Positions 8,682-17,300 of a DNA stretch of 64,000 nt are shown one piece after another (positions within the stretch are counted from its first letter, which is position 1; every line of letters starts with the position of its first letter). The DNA comes from Alphaproteobacteria bacterium 33-17 (GTDB lineage Bacteria; Pseudomonadota; Alphaproteobacteria; Rickettsiales; 33-17). The notes under the pieces were generated by a model. The model saw only the letters and a program-made list of their open reading frames with translations, made no database searches and had not been told where the DNA came from. Made by a program: the position numbers and the translations under genes. Where the stretch lies: NCBI GenBank assembly GCA_001897445.1, contig MKSX01000009.1, positions 1-64,000 of the forward strand, written 5' to 3'.

Positions 8682-10952
8682 ATGAAACTTCAAAATGGCT
8701 ATGATTATCCAAATTTGTATAGTGTTTATAAAGAGTTGTTTTCTGAAAAACCATTTTCTGAAAAAGAATTTTTACAAGAATTAGATAAATTTTTACTGAA
8801 TATTCCCGAAGATCAGCAAAAAATTATTAAAGAACGGAAAATTGATGAAAAAAGGAAAAACTTGTTAAAACAATTCGGAATTAATGAACGTCCGAGATTT
8901 ACTAAAGACAACTTCTTATGGTATTGTCAGGCAACAAATGGTGCATCGGAAATTGGTAAATTTTTATTCCAATCTGAATATAATCAGGGACAAATATTTA
9001 ATGCCGAAGGTTTAGAAGAGCTATTTAAAAATATAAATGATAAAGGTAAATACCTAAACGACAGTGACTACAATAATTTTGTTAAACTTTATAAGGTAAT
9101 GGAATTTGTAAGTGAGGTAGTAGAAAGAAGATCAATAAAGCCCGCTCAGATAGCTCAGAAAACATATAATTTAATGGCAATTTTTGATAAAGATCCTGAA
9201 AAAGCACTCAATTATTTAAATAACTTTATCTCAAAAAATTCGGGTTACCATGACTATCCTGTGGACAAGATTCTAAATTTTGAACTTCCTCCAAAAAATA
9301 TGATACATTTATCAGCGTGGAAAAAATTATTAAAAGATCATGGTGATGTAGTTATTCAAATGTTATCTAAAGCAGTTCAATATGAGAATCTTTTGGATAC
9401 AAATAATTCTCGAGGACCTAAAGATATAAGTGAATTAAATCTAATACGGGTTAAGGTAGAGTTTGAAAGATATAAGGAAAATCCAAAGTTAGCAGAGTTA
9501 TATTTCTTTCATAATGCTAAAAGCGGTCAATATAATCAAACTTTAGATTTGATAGCAAATGGTTCAATTAAATTTAAAAATAAAGATAATTTACCAATTG
9601 TTACTTTAGATGTAGGCTCGGAAATAAGGTCACAGGTTTCTAAAGACATATATCAAAGATTTCGTAATTTATCAGAACAAAAGGTTGGCTTAGATAATAA
9701 AAAAATAACTGCTGAACAAAGAGCTGAAAATATAGAAAAAATAACAAAAAAGGAAGTCGATAATTATATTGATAATCTTTATATGGTAAAATTACCAGCA
9801 GGTGATTATAGAGGCTTAATTTTAGGTGATATAAGTAAATGTTGTCAGACGATTGGACGAAATGGTGAGCAATGTGCAATTGACGGAACGAATCTGGAAA
9901 ATAATGGTTTTTACGTTTTAATAAAAGCAAATGCGCAAACAAGTTTCAACCCTGCTAAAATAGACTGGGATAACTTTGAAAAAAATGGGCATAATATTAT
10001 TGGTCAGGGTTACGCATGGCGTAGCACTAATAATAATATAGTTTTTGATAGCTGGGAAAATGCCAGCCCTGAAATTGATAATGATGCAACACCAAGTATA
10101 CTTAAAGCTTTCTCTGAGAAATTAATAGATGCAGATCCTACAATATCTAAAGTTATAATAGGTTTAGGTGGTAGAACCCCGCTTCAAGTACAAAGCGCAG
10201 CAACACCTAACAGGATACCAGACACTATCATTGAGGGGGTGCAATATAAAGATTCAAAATCCCAAATGTGTATTGCCAAGAATAAAAAAATAATAGAGTT
10301 TCAAGAAAAATTAAAAAAATCTAATCCATATCTTACTGACGAATTTATTAATTCTATAACATCTTTAAAGCAAGTTGCTGAACTTGAGCAAATAGTAAAG
10401 TCTGACAATTCAGAAATTATTTTAAAGCAGCTTGATAACACAATGGTATGTAATTTAATGCATCATAATTTTAGTATTGAAGAAATAAAAGATATATATG
10501 TATTAAATTCACCGGAAATATCTAATGCTATCATAAAATGCCTTGCTTCTGAATCTTCTGATATATTACATAGCCATCATATTTTCAAAGATTCTTTGAT
10601 GGACTTAGAGTTTCCAAAGCTACAATTAATAGCGTCAGTAGATGGACTAAATTTCTTGGAAGTTTCGCAAAAACATAGCCTTAATTTCACCGAAATTTAT
10701 GAAAAGATTAAAACTATAGATGTTGAGAATCTAGAAGCTATTTTTAAAGCAGGCGATCCTTCAAAATTACTAGAATTTAAAGCTGATGAGCAAAAACTCG
10801 ATACTACGATTACTAAATTAGATAAAAGCCTTAATGAATTCGGTACAGCTTCATTGAAATCATGGCAGGCAAAAGTAAAAGTTGAATCTAGGGAAAAGTC
10901 TGTAATACCAATCAATAATAAGGGTTATATTAAGAGTAATGAGAGACAATAG
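8682..10952 (+). CDS. large protein of unknown function with CCQ domain (paralog of 1951-5049)
   Basis: Not recognised. This 756-residue protein shares with the gene at 1951 the N-terminal tag MKLQNG..YPNLYSV, a helical region, and the central block with Cys387-Cys388-Gln, a later Cys, ENNGFYVLIKAN, GHNIIGQGYAW and DSWEN, then a Gly-rich GLGGRTP-type segment. It has an extra charged insertion of about 40 residues just before the CCQ block (near residues 318-360) and a shorter C-terminal region. No signal peptide or transmembrane helix is apparent. A strong AAGGA ribosome site precedes the ATG. It diverges from tpiA. The pair brackets a conserved operon, which suggests an old duplication and insertion around it. 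Confidence 0.8.
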   Translation: MKLQNGYDYPNLYSVYKELFSEKPFSEKEFLQELDKFLLNIPEDQQKIIKERKIDEKRKNLLKQFGINERPRFTKDNFLWYCQATNGASEIGKFLFQSEYNQGQIFNAEGLEELFKNINDKGKYLNDSDYNNFVKLYKVMEFVSEVVERRSIKPAQIAQKTYNLMAIFDKDPEKALNYLNNFISKNSGYHDYPVDKILNFELPPKNMIHLSAWKKLLKDHGDVVIQMLSKAVQYENLLDTNNSRGPKDISELNLIRVKVEFERYKENPKLAELYFFHNAKSGQYNQTLDLIANGSIKFKNKDNLPIVTLDVGSEIRSQVSKDIYQRFRNLSEQKVGLDNKKITAEQRAENIEKITKKEVDNYIDNLYMVKLPAGDYRGLILGDISKCCQTIGRNGEQCAIDGTNLENNGFYVLIKANAQTSFNPAKIDWDNFEKNGHNIIGQGYAWRSTNNNIVFDSWENASPEIDNDATPSILKAFSEKLIDADPTISKVIIGLGGRTPLQVQSAATPNRIPDTIIEGVQYKDSKSQMCIAKNKKIIEFQEKLKKSNPYLTDEFINSITSLKQVAELEQIVKSDNSEIILKQLDNTMVCNLMHHNFSIEEIKDIYVLNSPEISNAIIKCLASESSDILHSHHIFKDSLMDLEFPKLQLIASVDGLNFLEVSQKHSLNFTEIYEKIKTIDVENLEAIFKAGDPSKLLEFKADEQKLDTTITKLDKSLNEFGTASLKSWQAKVKVESREKSVIPINNKGYIKSNERQ

Positions 10953-10992
10953 TTTCGCTAGCAGCTTAATTATTAAATATCTAAAGAGAGGA

Positions 10993-12258
10993 TTACTTTT
11001 CAAACGCCAAATCATATTCATTAAGTTTTTGCTCTAGTATCTTAATAGAAATACCTAAAATATTAGCCGCCAGGTTTTTGTCACCAAAGTATTTTTGCAT
11101 AGTTCCCTGAATAGCTTCTTTTTCCATTTCGGCAAGTGTTTTAGGTTTATCTATCTGGTTTAGCTCTAACATTAATGACTCGGGGTATACTACGCCATCG
11201 ATAGCTAATAATATTGCCCTATATATTGTGTTTTCAAGTTCCCTAACGTTTCCTGGCCATTCGTAGTTTATTATTATGTCAGCTGCTTCTTTAGAAAAAC
11301 TTGGCGTTTTAATGCCATTTGACTTTGCATATTTTTCAGCGTAATGCTTTGCAATATCCATTATATCTTCTTTACGCTCAGAGAGTTTGGGAAGCTGTAA
11401 ATTTATAACATTAAGTCTGAAGAATAAATCTTCTCTGAACCTACCTGCTTTAACTTCGTTTTTAAGCTCTCGGTTACTGGTTGCTAAGATTCTAACATCT
11501 AAAGAAATATTATCGTTACTACCAACCCTTGTAATTTGCTTTTCCTGAATAGCTCTGAGTAATTTTGCCTGAAGTCTAATGTCAATTTCGCTTATCTCAT
11601 CAAGTAAAAGTGTTCCGCCATTTGCTTCCTCAAATTTACCTATGCGGCGGGCAACAGAGCCTGTAAACGCGCCTTTTTCGTGACCAAAAAGTTCAGATTC
11701 AAGTAAATTTTCAGGGATTGCGGCGCAGTTTACTGCTACAAATGGTTTTGTACTGCGCTTACTATTTTGATGAATGAATCTTGCCATAACCTCTTTACCA
11801 GTACCAGATTCACCAGTAATAAGGACGGTTGCATCAGACGGAGCAATTTGTTTGGCAATTTTTGATACCCTCTGCATAATAGGGCTATCAGCAATAAATG
11901 CATTTGAATTTGTTTTTGTTACAGCCTCTAAGATTGCTGATATTAGTTCTTCATCAGGTGGAAGGGGGAGGTATTCTGCTGCACCTTGTTTTATTGCTAA
12001 AACTGCTCTGTCTTTATTATTATCAATACCGCAGGCAATGATTGTTGAAAATATCTTTTCCTGTTCTAGTTTATCTTTTAAATCAGCAATATCAAAATGT
12101 ATATCTGCAAAAATTGCATCAGCACTATTGCCTAATAGTATATCTTCGATAGCCTTGTCTATATTGCTTACATAACGTACTGACGCGCCATTTTTCTTAG
12201 CGATCTGTCCTGCTATGTGAAGCTCTCCCTGAGGCTGTCCGATAATCAGAATTTTCAT
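10993..12258 (-). CDS. flbD: FlbD-like sigma-54-dependent flagellar transcription regulator
   Basis: Bacterial enhancer-binding protein. Residues 1-115 form a receiver-like domain close to Caulobacter FlbD as I recall it (ending in AIKQGAAEYLPLPPDEELI). The AAA+ domain follows, with Walker A GESGTGKE, Walker B GGTLLLDEIS and the arginine-finger region. A C-terminal Fis-type helix-turn-helix is at about 375-415. The sigma-54 contact loop reads GAFTGS instead of the usual GAFTGA (11656-11673). It lies 2 bases after motA, in one transcription unit with fliN and motA, so control of flagellar genes is the natural role. It implies that rpoN and other flagellar genes exist elsewhere. Confidence 0.9.
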   Translation of the reverse strand: MKILIIGQPQGELHIAGQIAKKNGASVRYVSNIDKAIEDILLGNSADAIFADIHFDIADLKDKLEQEKIFSTIIACGIDNNKDRAVLAIKQGAAEYLPLPPDEELISAILEAVTKTNSNAFIADSPIMQRVSKIAKQIAPSDATVLITGESGTGKEVMARFIHQNSKRSTKPFVAVNCAAIPENLLESELFGHEKGAFTGSVARRIGKFEEANGGTLLLDEISEIDIRLQAKLLRAIQEKQITRVGSNDNISLDVRILATSNRELKNEVKAGRFREDLFFRLNVINLQLPKLSERKEDIMDIAKHYAEKYAKSNGIKTPSFSKEAADIIINYEWPGNVRELENTIYRAILLAIDGVVYPESLMLELNQIDKPKTLAEMEKEAIQGTMQKYFGDKNLAANILGISIKILEQKLNEYDLAFEK

Positions 12259-12260
12259 AA

Positions 12261-13055
12261 TTAAGACTCAAAATACCTAATACGTTTATCTGCTGGTAAA
12301 ATAGAGTTAAGTGTTGTTTCAAGTAATCTTGGATTTTGGCGTTTTGCCATTGACATAACGGTTTCTAAAAGAATTTTTGATAATACAAGCTCTTCTTCGG
12401 TGTTTCTCTCTAATTTTGAGGCAAGAGGAAACATAAACATATACGAAATGCACGCACCATAAAATGTTGTAATAAGAGCAACTGCCATAGCAGGACCAAT
12501 TTTACTAATGTCACTTAAGTTACTTAGCATTTGAACAAGCCCTACTAAAGTACCTATAAGACCCATAGCTGGAGATATTTCCCCGGCTTTTTTAAGCATT
12601 GAAACAGTTTTTTTATGACGTTCTACAAAAAATATAATGTGCTGAGTCATATTATATTCAACATATTCAATGGTAGCATTATCCATTACCATTTGTACGC
12701 CTTCCCAAAAAAATTTGCTAAATTCTTTAATTTCATATTCTGATTGCGATAATGTCACAATATTTTTTTTATAAGCTTTTTCAGCATATTTAATGGCTAT
12801 ATAAGCAACATCGCTTAAATCTTTTGACTCATAAAAAACTGTTTTGCCAATTACTTTAAAGCTGTGCAGAACTTCTTCAAAACGAAAGCATGCGGCTGTT
12901 ACAAAAAAAGTGCCACCAACAACAATTAGGAATGATTCAAGATCGATAAAGTTTTTTATACTGCCACCAAAGAAAATAGCAGCAAGAACTAGTCCGCTTG
13001 CAAATAATATTCCGAATAAACTTGTATAATCAGCACTTTCTCTTACTTCATTCAT
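12261..13055 (-). CDS. motA: MotA-like flagellar stator subunit
   Basis: Proton- or sodium-channel stator protein of the flagellar motor, inner membrane. Hydrophobic helices lie near residues 13-30 and 36-55, a cytoplasmic domain in the middle, and two more helices near 163-180 and 195-215. The signature EISPAMGLIGTLVGLVQML contains the conserved proline. The loop where well-studied MotA proteins carry an Arg and a Glu for rotor contact reads AYKKNIVTLSQ here, so the acidic partner seems to be missing. Length of 264 fits. It sits between fliN (1-base gap) and flbD (2-base gap). No motB is in the window. Confidence 0.88.
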   Translation of the reverse strand: MNEVRESADYTSLFGILFASGLVLAAIFFGGSIKNFIDLESFLIVVGGTFFVTAACFRFEEVLHSFKVIGKTVFYESKDLSDVAYIAIKYAEKAYKKNIVTLSQSEYEIKEFSKFFWEGVQMVMDNATIEYVEYNMTQHIIFFVERHKKTVSMLKKAGEISPAMGLIGTLVGLVQMLSNLSDISKIGPAMAVALITTFYGACISYMFMFPLASKLERNTEEELVLSKILLETVMSMAKRQNPRLLETTLNSILPADKRIRYFES

Positions 13056-13056
13056 G

Positions 13057-13341
13057 TTAGTTATCCTTTTCTGCTCTAATAATTTCAGTTAGAGTTACGC
13101 CAATTTTATCGTCTACAATTACAACTTCACCTTTTGCTACAAGTCTGTCATTTACTAAAATATCAACAGGATCACCAACTTTACGGTCAAGTTCGACCAC
13201 TGAACCTTTAGATAATTTAACAAGTTGACCTACTGTCATTTCAGAGGTTCCTAAGATTACAGATACTAATACAGGTATATCATATACACTTTCGATTTTA
13301 ATGTGATCCTGGTCGACCACTACTTCTTGGTTCTCTGCCAC
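13057..13341 (-). CDS. fliN: flagellar motor switch protein FliN
   Basis: C-ring switch protein. The 94-residue protein is essentially one SpoA/FliN domain: VYDIPVLVSVILG, then the GQLVKLSKGSVVELDRKVGDPVDILVNDRLVAKGEVV core (about residues 38-74) and a final VTLTEI strand. The first 15 residues are acidic and variable, as is usual. First gene of the leftward fliN-motA-flbD operon. In Caulobacter fliN also precedes flbD; motA between them is a rearrangement. The start is supported by GGGAGAATAAAAGTG upstream on the minus strand. Confidence 0.92.
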   Translation of the reverse strand: MAENQEVVVDQDHIKIESVYDIPVLVSVILGTSEMTVGQLVKLSKGSVVELDRKVGDPVDILVNDRLVAKGEVVIVDDKIGVTLTEIIRAEKDN

Positions 13342-13542
13342 TTTTATTCTCCCAGCAATACATATTTATTCATATATTAATATAAGCTAAAAAAATCGCA
13401 AGTCATTGAATTTATTAAATTTTTTGATATTTTGTTTTTATCAGCTTGAAAAAAGTTAATATTTAGTTTATAAATAAATACAAATTAACTAAATGAAAAT
13501 ACCGCCCAATTGGTAAATACAAGTGCTGTTTACTGTATATTG

Positions 13543-13572
13543 TTGAAAAATATAGAGTAGTACGATTATAAA
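13543..13572 (+). promoter_or_regulatory. candidate sigma-70 promoter of the coiled-coil array
   Basis: TTGAAA (13543-13548) and TATAAA (13567-13572) separated by 18 bases, 21 bases before the first ATG of the array. In AT-rich DNA such matches occur by chance, so this is tentative. Genes two and three of the array have no comparable gap and are likely co-transcribed. Confidence 0.4.
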
Positions 13573-13593
13573 TCATAATTACAGGTCATTAAA

Positions 13594-15657
13594 ATGTCAA
13601 AAAAACAAATTCATCCCGTTATGAAATTTTTGGAAGAAAAGTTTGAAAATGAAGGGACACCTAAAATCTTATTGCAGAGATTGTCGCAGGTTATAGTTCC
13701 TTTTGAAAATAACTTTACCATGCCTAAACAATTTACTGTAGATCATGTTATTAAATATCAGGGACGTATACCTTGTTTGACAGCAGATCAATATATTAAG
13801 TTTGTCACACATTTTACAAAAGCAGCTGATGAATCGCAGCTTAAGACACAAAGTATATTTAAAGAACTAACGAATATAAACGATTTAGCCAAAAATAATT
13901 CAATCATTTTTAATAATATTGATGAGTTTTTTAAAAGAATTGAACCTTATATTGATCCTGCTTTTGCGGATGTAATTAAAGAATTCAGAGAGAATAAAGA
14001 ATTACGAAAAAAAGAACGTGAAGATATTGATAATAAAGATAAGGAATATACTACAGCGTCTAAATCTAATAATAAAAATACTCAGGAATTTGTAATCGAG
14101 CAGATTCCTATAAATTCTGAGATATTTATATTTAATTTACAAAAGGATATAAACTGGGAAGTTCCTGAAGTAGATTACATTAATAAATTAAAATATGACC
14201 TTCTGCATACAAGTAAACTATCTATTGGGATAGCAAGTGATAATGATATTTTATACTATGAAGGTGCATATAGAAATGTATCTGCGCACCAGCTGGTCAC
14301 AGCTACAGCAATATCTTATCAAAGATTAAAATCCAAGAAAAAGATACAAATTAGTACCCAAACTTTACTTTTGTTAATGAAGAATTTAGTTAAAAGGGAT
14401 GTTGTACTTCTAGAAGGTCTCAAAAATCATCTTGAAGGTTTAGCTGCTCAAATAACCGAAGAGAAATCTTCAAAATATCTTAAAGAAATTTTGGAAGAAA
14501 TTAATAAAAGTATTCTAAAATTAAAAGAAGTATTTGATTCTCAAAATATTACAAAGGAATTACCTGCTGTTAATCAAAATGAAAAAGACCTAGAAATTGA
14601 GAATTTAAAAAAAGAAATTAAGCTTATGAAAGGTAGGCTTAGTACTCAGGAAATGATGATAAATACTAATGGGCAACAATCATTACAATTAATGAATGAG
14701 AATTCAAAATTAGATTCTATGGTACGTCGTTTACATAAAGAAAAGTTAGCTTTGGAAGAAAAGTATCAAAATCTATATAAGGTACTTGAAGAGCATAAAA
14801 AAGATAATTTTAAGGCTAAGTACGAAGATTCTCAAAAGCAACTTGAAGAAATTAAGAAAAAACTTGATTCTGAAAGAAATAACTCAGAGAAAAATGCAAA
14901 AGAAGCACAAAAAAATGCTTTAGATAATCGCGTATTACAAAGCCAGTTTGAAAGCCTTAAAAAAGATAATCAATTATTACAGGCAGATAATATTAATAAA
15001 GCTAATGAAATAGCAAAGTTAAGAAATCAGGCATCAGAAATAGCAAATTTAAAAGCAGAGAATGAAAAACTTACTAAAGAAATTCAAAATCTAAAAGCTC
15101 AACAAGATGAGCAGGCTCAAGACCTGAAAGATCAAAATCAAGCACAAATTAATGAATTAAACACTAAAATTGAGCAGCTATTAAAAAAACAAGGTCAGCT
15201 TGAGTATGATAATTATCAACTAGGTTTTAAGTTACTAGAAGCCAATACTGCATTAAATGAAAAAAATGATAACACTGAACTTGAAGCGCAGTTTATTGAT
15301 ATTGCTCAAGACGCACTTGCAATGGCAGAGAAAATTCAAGAATTAGAGAAAGCTAATGAGGGACTAACTTCCCGAAACTTTAAACTTCATAATATGATAG
15401 TGAATTACGAAGATCAAATAGAAGACTTAAAAGAAACAGAGAAAAAATTTGAAGAACTTAAAAGCAAATATTTAACAGTTCATGGAAAGCTAAAGCATGT
15501 TAAAAGTCAGCTGGATATAGCAACAGGAATCATAAAAGATAAAAATGAAACCACAAATGTGGATGAAATCAAAGAAAAAATTACACAGTTTAGAATAATG
15601 CTTGATAGTCAAAAGTCGCAAAACATAGCTAAATCTGTAATCCACGACAAAAAATAA
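13594..15657 (+). CDS. coiled-coil array protein 1 (class I, two modules)
   Basis: No known family recognised. The 687-residue protein has a helical head of about 310 residues and then a coiled coil to about residue 680 with long Glu/Lys/Gln/Leu heptads. The head holds two copies of a short module, at about 49-80 (DHVIKYQGRIPCLTADQYI) and 216-250 (DILYYEGAYRNVSAHQLV), each with an invariant Gln. The same head layout occurs in the gene at 17301 and in the first half of the gene at 19269. No signal peptide or membrane span. AGGT lies upstream of the ATG. First of four tandem paralogs. A structural or secreted role is possible but unproven. Confidence 0.8.
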   Translation: MSKKQIHPVMKFLEEKFENEGTPKILLQRLSQVIVPFENNFTMPKQFTVDHVIKYQGRIPCLTADQYIKFVTHFTKAADESQLKTQSIFKELTNINDLAKNNSIIFNNIDEFFKRIEPYIDPAFADVIKEFRENKELRKKEREDIDNKDKEYTTASKSNNKNTQEFVIEQIPINSEIFIFNLQKDINWEVPEVDYINKLKYDLLHTSKLSIGIASDNDILYYEGAYRNVSAHQLVTATAISYQRLKSKKKIQISTQTLLLLMKNLVKRDVVLLEGLKNHLEGLAAQITEEKSSKYLKEILEEINKSILKLKEVFDSQNITKELPAVNQNEKDLEIENLKKEIKLMKGRLSTQEMMINTNGQQSLQLMNENSKLDSMVRRLHKEKLALEEKYQNLYKVLEEHKKDNFKAKYEDSQKQLEEIKKKLDSERNNSEKNAKEAQKNALDNRVLQSQFESLKKDNQLLQADNINKANEIAKLRNQASEIANLKAENEKLTKEIQNLKAQQDEQAQDLKDQNQAQINELNTKIEQLLKKQGQLEYDNYQLGFKLLEANTALNEKNDNTELEAQFIDIAQDALAMAEKIQELEKANEGLTSRNFKLHNMIVNYEDQIEDLKETEKKFEELKSKYLTVHGKLKHVKSQLDIATGIIKDKNETTNVDEIKEKITQFRIMLDSQKSQNIAKSVIHDKK

Positions 15658-15695
15658 AATATTATAAAAATGGAAAAGCTCAGAGGTCAGTAATT

Positions 15696-17273
15696 ATGAG
15701 TAAAAAGAGAAAAGAGCAAGATAGGGAAAGTAAAAGAGTTGATAACATCGAGCAAAATATAGCCGCAAGTAGGGATAAGTTGATGCAAATGGCCAACATA
15801 AACATGTTTACGTTAGAAGAGAGAATTAATGTTATTGCTAAACCTAGTGAATTTATTAGCAGGCTTGAGGAGGTTATAGAATATGATCCAAATTCTGATC
15901 GTAAACACGCCAGAGAAGGTGATATTATTAAAATTGGTGGTAAGCTAAGAAAAATAACTGTTATTCAGGTAATAGACGCTGCTACATCATTTTACGAGCA
16001 GCTTGAAAAACTAAAAAAAATGTTTGCCCCTGTTTCTAAAATGAATCTTGAATATAAAAGCATTGTTAATGAAATTAATCAAAGTTTTAAAATTATAGTA
16101 GAAACTTTCACCAATCCTGAATGTTTCAATGATTCCGAAAAAAGAGAAGAGGCACTTGCAGATTTAACCGAGAAGGTTGCCAGAATCCAGTCTTTTGCGG
16201 TTAGCGGAACCATAACAAATATTTTAGCTGAAAAAAGTTTGAAACTGATTTATCCAGTTGAGCAGGAAAAGCAAGAGCTTACAAAAAAACTTGAAGACCT
16301 TCAGAATGCTTTTGAAAGTTTTAAAGCAGACAAAGAAAATGAAATTAAGGCAAAACAGAAAGAAATTGAAAGTTTGAAATCAAATGTGAGGTCTTTAAAA
16401 GAAGTTTCTGGTGAAGTTGAAGAAAAGCTATGGATTGAAAGAAGGGAAAATGAGAATTTAAAGAAAGATAATGCTTCATTTAAAGAAAAAATTACAAAAT
16501 TTGTGAAATTATTTAATAAGTCAGCTACACCATCTTTAAACACGACCGAATTGCTTTTGCAATTTGACGAATCAATAAAGTATGTTTCAAATCCTATTGA
16601 GCGTAATGACAAGAAAGAGAAAAAAGCTGAAAATACAAATGTTCAGGAAGGGTATATTACTGCTCTTAAATCACAGCTTAATAATCAATGCTTAATAAAT
16701 AAGAGTCTTGGCGAAAAGATTAAAGAAATACAAGATTCTTATGAAAAGCAAATTGCTAATCTAAAAATGCAGTTAAATGAAACTCATGAAAAAAATGAAA
16801 AGTTTAGCAAAAAAATAATAAGACTTGAAGCAGAAATAGGTGATTTACAATTATCAAAAATTGTAGCCCAAACCTCAAACAGACCTTTTAATCCTTCTTA
16901 TGAGCAGAAAATTGCTGTGCTTAAAATGGAAGCTGAAAAGTACAAATTAAAATTAGGTAAGGCGGCAAACGAAATTATAACCTGCCAACAAATTATTACT
17001 GAATTAAGAGAAGAGTTAGATAAATTAGCAGAGGAAAACGAGAAGTTACATAATGAAAAAGGTAGTTCTCAAAGCAATAGTAATGACGCAGATTATATCA
17101 AAAAGCTTGAGCAGGAAAACCAAATGCTTAAATCAAAATTACTTGAGGAAAAAATAAATGGTTTCAGGAAAATTGAGGAGCTTAGAAAAAGCTATGGTCA
17201 GGTTATTTCTACCTATGAGAAAAAAGAAAATAACAAAAAAAATAAGGATTCAAAAAACGTAAAATTTAAATAG
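15696..17273 (+). CDS. coiled-coil array protein 2 (class II, one module)
   Basis: No known family recognised. 525 residues starting MSKKRKEQ, with one module at about 74-105 (GDIIKIGGKLRKITVIQVI), a helical linker, and coiled coil from about 190 to the end. A segment near 265-300 (FKEKITKFVKLFNKS) matches one in the second half of the 19269 gene (FKDFVIKFIKIHNSE), as does the region after the module, so the two are class II paralogs. It ends in a basic tail with KNVKF. It follows gene 1 by 38 bases, with GAGGTC before its ATG, and precedes gene 3 by 27 bases. Probably one transcript. Confidence 0.8.
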   Translation: MSKKRKEQDRESKRVDNIEQNIAASRDKLMQMANINMFTLEERINVIAKPSEFISRLEEVIEYDPNSDRKHAREGDIIKIGGKLRKITVIQVIDAATSFYEQLEKLKKMFAPVSKMNLEYKSIVNEINQSFKIIVETFTNPECFNDSEKREEALADLTEKVARIQSFAVSGTITNILAEKSLKLIYPVEQEKQELTKKLEDLQNAFESFKADKENEIKAKQKEIESLKSNVRSLKEVSGEVEEKLWIERRENENLKKDNASFKEKITKFVKLFNKSATPSLNTTELLLQFDESIKYVSNPIERNDKKEKKAENTNVQEGYITALKSQLNNQCLINKSLGEKIKEIQDSYEKQIANLKMQLNETHEKNEKFSKKIIRLEAEIGDLQLSKIVAQTSNRPFNPSYEQKIAVLKMEAEKYKLKLGKAANEIITCQQIITELREELDKLAEENEKLHNEKGSSQSNSNDADYIKKLEQENQMLKSKLLEEKINGFRKIEELRKSYGQVISTYEKKENNKKNKDSKNVKFK

Positions 17274-17300
17274 AACTATCTAAACTAATGAAGGTTGAAA

